From: Pararge aegeria | Lineage: Eukaryota; Arthropoda; Insecta; Lepidoptera; Nymphalidae | Assembly (NCBI RefSeq): GCF_905163445.1 | Contig: NC_053190.1 | Span: 11,720,501 to 11,784,500, forward strand | DNA: 64,000 nt | Direction: 5' to 3' | Shown: one piece after another, positions 38,401 to 50,400 of the stretch | Position numbering within the stretch: the first letter of the stretch is position 1 | Layout: each line of letters opens with the position of its first letter | Notes under the pieces: generated by a model | Database searches by the model: none | Told to the model about the DNA's origin: nothing | The model's input: only the letters and a program-made list of their open reading frames with translations | Made by a program: the position numbers and the translations under genes

Positions 38401-41400
38401 AAAAGAAAAAGCGTGTTCTGATAGCTGAAAATGTACATGCAGATATAGAATGTTCATCAGACTCTGAAGGTATTGAAGAAAAAGAAGGCAAGGAAGGAGA
38501 AGAAGAGAATCGGAGACAGGAGTTTAAATCGTTAGTAGGGGAATTATTGAATAAGATAAAAAACATTATATTTAATAATAACCTTAATTTTACGTCTAAG
38601 TTTAGGCACATAGTTAAAACTTTTATAGAGTGGAGCACTTTAGTTGTTGTTAATTATTGTTCAGGTTTCCCTATAGTTAAGAGTATTTTTAAAAATATTT
38701 TTGGCAATGGATAATACACCAGCAATAAGTAAAACTGTGAAATTAAATATCTTTCAATGGAACTGTAGAAGTTTAAAACCAAAATTGAAGTGTTTCGAAC
38801 AAGTTTTAATTAAAGAAAAAGTTCACATAGCTGTTTTAAGTGAAACATGGCTTGAACCAGATGACTTTATTAAAGTATGTGATTATAATATTTTCAGACT
38901 CGATAGGGATGACAGTTATGGTGGAGTTGCTATTTTAACACACAAATCAATTTGCGCGCACAGACAATCAGTAACAGGGGTGAATAGTGGAATGGAAGTT
39001 ATTGGCATTAAAGTAACAAACTGCGAACACATTAATAATATATATTCGATCTATTGTCCAAGCGATGTAACAACGACTCAAAATGATTGGGAAGAGTTAC
39101 TGTCGATAGCTGGAAGGAAAACATTATTATTAGGAGATTTTAACGGGCATCATGTTAGTTGGTCTAATAAAACTGATAACAGAGGCACCCAAATTTATAA
39201 TTCCATGTTACAAAGTAATTTTGTCCTTTTAAACAATGGTAGTATTACGAGGCTACAATTGGTAGATAATGAATTAAGGGAATCGGCACCGGACCTATCT
39301 TTTGCTTCTTCTGATATTTGTTTGAGTTTTGATTGGTCAGTTACTAATGAGACACTAGGTAGTGATCATCTTATGATTAAACTGAGTACTGCTTTACATT
39401 TTGATATAAATATTATTAAAAAACGAAATTTCAAGAAAGCCGACTGGAATAGGTACACCTCTTATTTAGAAACAATATTTTCAAATTTTGATTTTACACA
39501 TAATATTCAGGAGGATTATGACCATTTTTTATCTCTTATAAATGAAGCAGCCGACGCATTTATCCCAATTATCAAAATATGCACCAACCCGAAAAGCAAG
39601 TTTGTTCCCAAGTCTTATTGGACCCCTGAACTATCAAGGGCAGTAGCCATTCGTCGAATAGCTCTTAAAAATTTCCGGCGTAATCCAATACCACGTAATT
39701 TGGAACTCCTGAATGAAAAAATCAGACTAGCTCAAAGACTTCTGAGGAAGGCGCAAAATGAATCATGGCACCGATTCTGTTCGACATTAAATGAGGTTTG
39801 CTCAGCAACTGAAATGTGGTATCGGATGAAGTGGCTAAAAGGGTACAAATTACCTAGAACACATATAAATGAGGTTACTGCAAATAGTCTATTAAAAAGT
39901 CTATGCCCCGATTATGCTAATCGTGAACGACCATCATTTTATTCTTTTAATCAGACATTGGAAGTGTTAATTACATTACATGAGTTAGAATCTTGTATTA
40001 AATCTAAGGATACTTCACCAGGATATGATTCCATCTCATATTCTATGATTAAGCACTTACCTTTAACAGCCAAATTAGTATTACTAAATTTGTTTAATAG
40101 AATATTAGTATCGGGTATAGTGCCTAAGCAATGGCGGGATATATCAATTATTCCCATACCTAAACCTGGTCGTAGTACACAAAATAGTACAGATGTGCGC
40201 CCCATATCTTTGATATCATGCATTTGTAAAATTTTTCACTCTGCTATTACTAAAAGGATTGAATGGTATCTCGAGAAAAATTGCTGCTTTTCTTCAAATA
40301 CTGTAGGGTTTCGTAAATCACAATCTTCCTTGGATAGTCTTAGTATTTTAGTATCTAGAATTCAAACAGGATTTTGTAAAAATTGTATAACATTAGGATG
40401 TTTTATGGACATAGACAATGCGTATAATAACATTGACATTTACAGCCTACTTAATGCTTTGGACAGCCTGGGAGTGGGTTCAATAATTTGTAACTATATT
40501 TGGAACTTTTTATCTGAAAGGTATCTGAAAATAAATGTGAATGATATAAGTATAACTCGCCAAACCGGTAAGGGTATAGCACAAGGAGATCCGATGTCCC
40601 CTTTGCTTTTTAATGTAGCCACTATAAATATTTGTAAAGTCATAAATAATGTTTATATATCACAATACGCAGATGATTTTGTGTTGTATACTACCAAAAA
40701 CAGTATTGATGAAGCTGTAAATCAATTACAAAGTGCGGTTAATATATTCGTGAATTTAGTTAGCCAAATTGGATTAGATATATCTACGACTAAGAGCAAA
40801 GTATGTGTTTTTAAAAAAGGTCCTTGTAGGCAAGGAGTTAATGTAGTGGTAAATGAAAGAACATTAGAAGTAGTAGAAAACGTAAGATATTTGGGGCTAT
40901 GGCTTGATAGGTCCCTCAGGTGGGGAAAACACGTGAATGAGACATGTGACAAAACAAGTAAATTCTTAAACATATTTAAAATTTTGACTGGATCAGGCTG
41001 GGGAATACACCCAAAACTTCTAAGACAAATTTACTTATCTATTATACGTAGCCGTATGGATTATGCTAGCTTTATTTTTGGTGACAGTAGTGATTCTCAT
41101 CTTATAAAATTAGATAGGATGCAAAATCAAGCCTTACGTACAATAGGTGGATATATTAAATCAACTCCCACGCATGTTATGGAATCAGATTTGTGTTTGC
41201 AACCTTTAAAGATTCGCAGATATTACCTGGCTGGTAAATTTTGGCTCAAGTCAATGTCACTCAAAAACAGTACCATAATAAATTTACTAAATGAATTAAT
41301 ATCATCTAATAATCTGAGTTCATGGAAAAGAAAAAAGAAACCACTATTAACGGAAATACATGATAAGCTTAAAGATATTAAAATTCACCGAAGTGACCAA

Positions 41401-44400
41401 ATTGAATTATTTGCACTAAAAACGTGGGTTAGCAGTGTTAATTTAAAGGAAGCTATTAAAGTAAATATCAGTAGTATTAATAAAGCCAAAAAACAGTATG
41501 ATGAACGTTATTTAAAAAATGTGTGTGATAGGTATATTGATGAACATTACAATGGATTTTACCAAATATTTACAGACGGTGCTAAAGAGGAAAATTTCTC
41601 TGGTGCAGCCTTTTTAGATTATCAAACATTAAAATATTTAAAGTTCAAAATTGATGATAATGTTTGTATTATGTATGTAGAACTTTTAGCAATTCTGGAA
41701 GGTTTATCGTATATTTCGTCAATCGATAGGGATAAATTTGTTATATTTTCAGATTCCAGAAGTGCGCTCCAACATATAGCTCGATGTACATCTAATACTA
41801 GAAGTACACCCGTAGCTTATACAATTTTGAATATCATCCATGATTTAAATAAACAATCTAAAAAAGTAGTTTTACAATGGATTCCTTCACATGTTAATAT
41901 AATGGGTAATACAATCGTTGACCGAATGGCAAGAGAAGCAACTTCTGAGGGAGTTGAGATATCGGTATTGCCGTTTTACACGGATTGCTTACATCTGGTC
42001 AAAAAAATGTGCTGCGAGTTATGGAAAGAGTTCTTTGACAAGAGATCAAAAGAAAAAGGTATCTGGTACAAGACCATACAAGCTGAGCCTTTGATGACTC
42101 CTTGGATTCGAGACACTTCAATGAATAGGAGGGACACTGTAGTTTTGTTACGACTTCGATCCGGACACATTCCATTTAATAAATTTGCCTATTTAATTGG
42201 TAAGGCTCCAACACCCAACTGCACAGAATGTGGTGTGGTGGAAGACGTGTTCCATATTTTGATGGAATGTGTTCGGAATGAGTCCATGAGACGTTCCATT
42301 TTTAATACAAATTGTATATACCAATCTATTGGCGGTATAAATAATATAGTTTTAGGAAACATATCATCCAAATTATCAAAAAACTTAATTGATTTATATA
42401 ATGTAGCGGTAAGCTAAATATAATTAGTGGCTTTAACAGAGCGGCATAGTCGCATTGACGACAAAGCTCTTTAAATAAAGATTAAAAAAAAAAAAAAAAA
42501 AAAAAAAATGCGGACGAAGACAACAGATACAAAAAAAAAATAGAAAAAAAAATTGTACGGCACCCTCGTTCGCAACTTTTTTTTTTGTTATATGTCGGAG
42601 AATGTCCTCTTTTATAGCAATACAATTATGGTGGAATTGCATTATCGTTATTATTAAATGTTTCGTTAAAATGTTGTCTGATATAAAACGAAAAGCCTTA
42701 AAACAAGGGCAGCACTGTACTTGTTATTATATTGCCTACGTGTATGTTATTGGTGCGATAACAACGCGACCGTTCTGTTGAAATTTATATAGAATCAACT
42801 ATTGTGTCGCTCGGGTTACTGTTTAGATGTTATTCATCCGTTGCTACTAAAGCGTTTGATTTCGTTAATTATGTAATAAAACACATTAACAATATTTGTT
42901 AAGTTGGCTGTAGCTAAAAATGTTCAAAATCAAAAAAATATCTTTCAGTTTGAAGTAAATAAATAAATAATAAGTAAATATACACATCGCCATCTAGCCT
43001 TGTTTTATTGGAACTAAGCTGACTAAAGAATGTTTTAACGAATACCATACATAAATACTTATAAAATTAAAATAAACACACAGATACTGACAAACATTTA
43101 TGTTCATCACACAAACATTTTCCAGTTGTGGGAATCGAAAACTCGGCCTTAGAAAGCAGGGCTACTGCCTATTGCGCTTATCGGCAAGTAGATATGTTGT
43201 GCTGTCCCACAAAACGTGGAATAAGAATGAGGGCAAGAAGTTGTAGTAGTAGAGCATATTGTGACAGAGCTCGTTCGGGGAACTACTACCGCCTTGCTCA
43301 TTTCTACCGTAAAGCAGTTTGGTTGCAATGCTGCGTTCCGGTTTGAGGGCGTGGTTGCCTGTGCAATTACAGGCATTGATGGACTGATGCTCTTTTTTTT
43401 TATTCATTCAATCATAAGATACCGTTTGACGTTAATACGACGTTAATGACGCTCTGAGGATGCGAATGTTGCTCTGTTTATATATGCTATGCAATGCGGG
43501 GTCACCCGTAATCCATTACTAATTTATAAAAGCCGATCCCACGACATAACAAGTAATAACAGATTAATGCTGTTTTCAGAAAAGTTTTCTTTGAAATATT
43601 TTCAAAGCAAATCAACATATTAAAGACGCAAAAAAACTCCCATTTCAATATCAACGCTGCAACGTTGTCTCATGGATGTACGCAAAAAAACTTGTAAGAA
43701 GTAGGTACCTACAACTTTTTTTCGGTAGCTACAAACGGAGTACATAATTATTTACCATAAAATAATTATAAATCTACAAAATAAGAGAAGTTCCTTGTAG
43801 GTTTCTACAAATTATAATACTATAGAATAACTTAGATGACCCATGAACTATGGAGGTACAACCTAAATAACGCAATCTATTGAAAGTAATCCGAAGTTGC
43901 GCATTTCACGTAAAAGTATTAATTGTCAAATCATCAATATTGACGAAGCACGAATAAAAATACCACATTATACATTGATATTATACTTATAACAAAATTA
44001 ATATATCACCAATTTTACAAGACAATTTTACGCATAGGCTTGACGTTTGGTATTCGATAATAATATATTACTTTTTTTTTTATGTAACGCTTCACAATTA
44101 TGCTAACTAAACTAAACCAGATTTTAGATAATAATGTCTACATAATACAAGCTTTCCCGCCGAGTCTGTTTTCGGTTGTTTTCTGCTTTCACTAGTTTCT
44201 TTATGAAAAAATTGATCGTTTTTGAACGAAGTTACCAATTTTCTAAGGTATAAAAAATCATGGATCACAGAAACTTAAGCCATATCTATACATGTAAAGG
44301 TAATACTCGGATGAAGATTTAATAATGACCGCATAACTTGTTATATTTCTGAAAAATACACTCTCATCTTACTTTCATAACGTAACGTAATAGAAGTATA

Positions 44401-47400
44401 ACTTCAAAAATGGTTAGCCAACTTACGTATACCCTGCTAAGATGTCCATTAGAGAGCTCTTGCCTGCTCCAGACTGGCCTACGATGACGCTCAGTTCGCC
44501 TGCATTGAACTGCCCACTGATTGCGTTCAGGATGGTCTTCTGCCCTAGTAAAACAAATATGTTTTTAAAACAATAAATAAATAATAAAATAAATATACTA
44601 CGACAATACACACATCGCCATCTAGCCCCAAAGTAAGCGTAACTTGTGTTATGGGTGCTAAGATAGCTGATTTATATTTTTTGAATATAATACACATAAA
44701 TAGTTATAGTATACAGCTAAACACCTAGACTCTGGAAAACAATCATGTTCATCACAGAAGCATTTTCCAGTTGTGGGAATCGAACCCACGGCCTTGGACT
44801 CAGAAAGCAGGGTCGCTGCTCACTGCGCCAATGGGCTGTTAAAATTATAAATAATTGACACTGAACATTAAGTTTAATTTGCTACACGAAAATCCCCCGA
44901 TTGAGACGTTGGAGTCCTGTCTAGTGGTCAGGCTATCGACGCACCGCACATACCTTCCATAATCCACTCTCTACGCACGTTTCGGTACCACACCTCAGTG
45001 GCGTGCATAGAGGGTATGCACAGGGTATGCAGATGATATAAAATTAAAAAAAGAACCTCCAGTTCGAGTTATAAAAACTTAAGGATAGGCATTGTAAGAG
45101 TTATAAAAAGCCTCTTAAGTATTTATAGTTTCAACTCGAGATTTTCTTCATTTTATATCATCTGCATACCCTGTGCGAGTATGCATAACCTCTATGCACG
45201 CCACTGCCACACCTGTATTCACTTTTCGATTTTAATAGAAACCAACTTAAATAGCCACAGTAGAACAGCACCAAAAAACCTGCTTAATCCATATTTTGCG
45301 TTCTTATATCGGTTGACAGGTACTATTAGCTAAATTTGGTGTCAACTTAGATAATGAATCGGCCTGCAGAGCATCATTAGATGTTAACGTTACAATGCAC
45401 ACTCGGTAAGTGAGTTTGTCTTAGACCCTTAGCCACAGCCCTTAGCTAACGCGGCTGAAACTGCGGGACACTGTTAGTAAGGATTAGAGACAACACAGAT
45501 TTGTATGGTCGCAGATTCATCTGGAGTATATTAGTTCAGATCAAACGGAAAAATGGAGTAGACAAACTATACACCGTCAATACGAACTACAAACACATTT
45601 TTTTTATTTAACTGTCTTCAATGACTATCAAATTTAAACAGGACGGGAACTTCTCGTTTAACAAAACATTCAAACATGGAACATTCTTTCATTTCTGAAG
45701 TCGCTATCAAGCGATTAAATTATTAAAGCGTACTAAATTATTAAATTTAGTACGCATTTAATCCAATAAACACCTAATTTTGAATTGCAATAAAAATATA
45801 ATCTATCAACAAATACCTACTTGCCTAATTAACAGCATTCAATTGTAATCTTTGAGGAAATAACAGGACGTCATAATACATCATTATTCGTAATAAATAA
45901 GCCTTGGTCTAATTACGTACCTACTCTTAAACAACAAGTAAAAATATAACTTTAGGCTTCACGTTTGAAAAATTTCGACCTTCATTAAATTAATTATTTT
46001 TATTAAGAATTGCGTGGACTGGCAACAATTTTTTGTAAATGGAGGTTGTAAGATATATTTTATTACTTCATTTTAAGTAGATTACTTGAGTTAAATTATT
46101 TTGTGCGTATGTCAATCTGTTCATCTTATTTAATATACATAGTTGGAAAATACAATTTAAATAGAGCACAAACAAATTTTACATTAAATCTTTAGACCTT
46201 GATTTTTAACAATTTGGAAAGTCATCAAGTTAGCTATTAAATAGAGGTATAGTGTACGCGTTTAAATAGGTTTCATCTCAACTTTTTATAATAGGTAGGC
46301 ATGTTATTTTTTGCAGAGTGACTTGCCTCCCTGTAAAATTTTCTTGAATGCAAAAACTTACTTAGTTCCTAACTAATATTCTTATATATCTGAAAAGTCG
46401 ATAGATGTATGATTTTCTTTACCAATCTACGTATTTTCACCATATTGGGTTTGTCGCGACTTAATAGATTCTATCTATCTGACATGCCCCTAATTGGTTT
46501 CTTTACGGGATTGTACTGGATAGCTAACTTGCTTGGCGGCACATCTTTGTCGGTAAAATGGTATCTAGCCTCGGCAGAAGCCTGACATTTGATATTTCCA
46601 GATTGCTCTTGCTGGGGATCGTTTCCGCAAACTTCTATTTATAAGACACCGCACACAGCACTGAATAAGGTGATTGAATGAATTAATGAATGAAATACAC
46701 TTTATTGTACACCAAATTAAAAAAACAAGCATTAAAAAAATATATACAGTTTAAATAAAGGAGAAAAGGTACAATAGGCGGCCTTATCGCTTAAAAGCGA
46801 TCTCTACCAGGCAACCTATCAAATCAAATTGAGTACATGAAGTTAAGAAGAAGGGTGAGGATGTACACAAAGTAATAAGGTGTCATTCAACATTCAAATT
46901 TAAAAATCCTACCTAATGCCAACGCCACATTGGGCCAAAATGTGGACAGCATATTCGTCAGTACAGTCGGGTGAAAATAAGTATCTATTTATAATTGGCT
47001 AGGAATAAACAATTAACGAACTTAACCTAACCATTGTGGTTAACAAAAAGTGCAAAATATCTTTTGTTTATGTTTTACGTACTCGTTCTAGATTGCGGCA
47101 AATAGGGCTGTCGATATTGTACCAACTAGGTATTGTGATTTCATAAGAATGCGTCATTCTAAACATTAATTAGGTCCAATAAAAATAACATGAGTAGTGA
47201 GCAATAAATTAATTATGCAAAACTCTTTGTCGAAATAAGTCTATAACTATGATGAAAAGCAAAAGAATGCATAAAAAATGTTAATATATTATGTGGATTA
47301 TTATGTATATACCCGGTGGAACGCATAACAGTTATTCGAAGTGACAATCCCATGTAAAAGATTTTTTAGATATTTTGGCAGTTCCTTTGAGTTTAGTTAT

Positions 47401-50400
47401 TCCCTTTTTTTAACCCCCTCTGTGCGAAAATATCTATATATTATCATTGACGTGGTTACTTTGTTCTGTTTGAATACTTTTGTATAACTTTCATTGTTTT
47501 TTTTTCCTTTAGAAGTTGATAACCCTAGTTCAGTACGTGTGCACTGAATGCACTTGAGTTCGTTCGTTATAAAGGCTGTTCACATGAATTAATTGTTTTT
47601 TTTTAAATAGTAAATTGGGGTTTTTTAAGTGCTATGAAACTTTAATTATTGCTTTTTGTGATATAAATTTGATTCTCAACTTTGTACTACTACAATTCTG
47701 TTTTTACTTAGGTTTAAGATGGCTTTACTTAATTATACATTTTATGGTTGTTCATATATATATTTACACATTACTAAGATTAATATTTTTTTCTTAATTT
47801 AAGTATAAGTAAGCTTTTAACTTTAAGCATGTAATATTAAATTCGTATAACCTAACTTAATGTAGCCGATTTTGATCTAAGTTTGGCAGTGTATAATATT
47901 TGAGATGCTAAATTTTGCATGCCACTCGCTGAAACAAATTAACCGACAAACGATTAAATATTAATAGATTTGCCATACAGAACTCAACCATTTCGAGGCG
48001 AAATATAAAATGCAATATATCTCTCTGTCTATGTCTGCAATAATTAATGATTACTCACTGCGAGTTCTTTGTTATAGGAAAATATAGTCAGGAATCTTGC
48101 ACCTTGTGGAGGTAAACTATGTAGGTAAACCGCCAGTTCTTCCATATAATATGCGATAGCTTGAACGATGTTAGTTAACTTGGTATTTTATTAATTATAT
48201 TTGTAACTGCTAGTTTGTCTGTGCTCAGGAACAACGTACTTACATGAACAAATTTAAAAAAATGATTTTTACATACACACTTTAGAAGTTAGGGTACATC
48301 TTTGGCGTAAGTCATAATTTTTGAATTATTCTTATAGATGTCTTTTTTTGCAGAGTGGTAATTCAGTTCTCAGAGAATATCATACGCATACTTATCAAAA
48401 GTTACACGTGAAAGAGGTCGCAGGCAACAACTAGTACAAAATAGCTGATAAAATATAGATTTGATTATAGTCGACATCAGATACTACCACTTACTCATTA
48501 AATATAAGTAAAAACGCATCAAGATTCCCTAAAATAAGTTTAAAAAGTACGAGCCGTGTCAATCTTCAGTAGCTTGACGTTTCGTCTTCGATATAGGTAA
48601 AATAAGTATTGCTTATTCAAAATATCTTGCTAACGCTAAACGTTAACAAAAACACTACATTCTGTGATGTAGTGTAATATTAAACTCAATATTTATTTTT
48701 TAAAAGCAATATTTATCCTAACAAAGTTTTCAAACTATTGAGGAGTCACTTTCCTATGTACCTTATATAGGTAGGTAAATAATGTCTTTAACTTCTATGA
48801 CCTCAATAAAAAAGGTATCTTGAATCTCTCTCAAGGAATGCATTTCTGGATATATCTTAGACCACTGACGATCTGTATAAAAGTTTAAATTTTCGACCTA
48901 AAGATTTTTGATCAGAAAGACGAGCAATTCGACGTCTAAATATCATATGTTAATATCATCCTATTTTAGTTCCGTGTCAGAATAATTCAGATTATTGGAA
49001 CACTATAGGTATGTTCACAACAAACATGTCACTGAGTAAAATTTCCTGTTACGTGGTAAGTAATGCCGTCAAGGCTGATTATGGCTTCGGATCTATAAAA
49101 TTACTGTTAGTTAATGGAATAGATGTATCTTATTGAACATCTCAAGTGAGTAAGATTAAGTTATTATAGCAAACATGCAATTTTTCCATCGATCTTAGGT
49201 TATACTTTAGACGTTGTTAGGCAAGGCGTAGGCTTTAGTAGGTTGGTTTTTTTAAATATTTAATAGCTTTTACATTTCTTACGAACATAATTCTTCCATT
49301 TTCATATAATTTGTAATTATATTTTTCATTTCAAATCCTGTTTCGGACCGAAGCTATATTAAAAGTGCCGATTCTGTTGTACTCAAGTTTTCTATCTGAA
49401 CTCAGTTCATAGGACTAAAAAATGGCTGCCCTTTTACACGAAGAACGTAATGAGAAGCATTTGTCTTTTTTGTATTATTTTAATCACATAAGTAGGTTAC
49501 TAGGTACATTTTTTCAGGTGGGATGGTTTACCTGCCTGAATAAAAAAAACATCTTTCCTTTAGATCTTTAAGAACATCTTTTCACACGATATCTTATGTT
49601 ACGTTATTCTTCTAACGAAGTTGAAAAATAAAGTATCAGCTATTTGTGGTAGAACTTATCAGGGGCAGTACTACCGCCATGCTTTTTTCTGCCGCCAAGC
49701 AGCATCCTTAATGCTGTGTTGCTGTCTGAAGGGCTGGGGTTACGAATGATAGTGGAGTTACGAAAACTGTAGGTATAACACTTATGCCTCATGTTTATTA
49801 TATATACCCGTCGGGTGACACGTTGCAGGACTTCCGAAGTGTTGCCATATATATGGGAGATTTTTTATTTTTACCGGTCCGTAAATTACAGTACAGACTT
49901 GTTATGTCGATTATCTCGGCATTTATTACAGCTTCGTTCGCGGGAATCGTTTAACCCGGCCCAAGTCAGTTTAACATACGATGCTAAATGCAAAATTTCG
50001 ACGAGATCAGTTGTGCATTGATGACGGTTATTTCATTATTTAAATTACTCGGTAATTGTTAGTGGATATTCCAGGATGAAAAGTATCTTGGGGCCATCTC
50101 TTAGATACAACCTATAGAAGTTTGTGTGCTTCCGATTTTCACGAACTAGTCTTGGAATATAATGACGGTCGGTGAAGAGAACTTTAGTGTCGTGTAGCTC
50201 TATCCAGGGCTCGCTGACTTCTGTGTTTCATAGTCTCTAACCGCTTTTAAATGTTCGGTGACCCGAGTGGCTATGGATCTCTTTGTTTGTGACGTTCTTG
50301 GTGTAGTGTGTCGAGCAGTTCGTGAAATGACGACAAAAAGAACTCGAAAGTGGGTGGTCAGATTCTGCCCGTGACATCCAACTTGACATCCCGTACCTAG

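Larger units (their letters stand above)
37166..42505 (+). mobile_element. full-length non-LTR retrotransposon (I-like, RNase H-bearing), about 5.3 kb
   Basis: Bounded by a 13-bp target duplication. In order: 127-nt 5' UTR starting CAGTTGCAAC, gag-like ORF1 (37293-38714), ORF2 with endonuclease, reverse transcriptase and RNase H (38707-42417), a 63-nt 3' UTR with AATAAA at 42474, and a poly(A) tail of about 20-25 A. Both ORFs are open throughout with all catalytic residues seen, so it may be recent and possibly competent. An APE-type endonuclease together with RNase H points to the I superfamily; a phylogeny is needed to exclude other RNase H-bearing clades. It sits antisense in intron 2 of the ABCG gene. 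Confidence 0.93.
19090..44426 (-). other. ABCG intron 2 (25.3 kb), transposon-rich
   Basis: Between GTAAGT and TTACAG. It holds SINEs, LINE tails, a 109-bp triplication, a mariner-like element and a full-length retrotransposon, all listed separately. Stretches with nothing recognised include about 20340-21270, 22800-24150, 29650-30330, 31000-31590, 33000-35000 and 43400-44420. No other host gene was found. Confidence 0.8.

Noticed and set aside
43128..43446. Several overlapping short frames on both strands
   Set aside because: They lie in SINE A and family I repeat sequence and show no domain.
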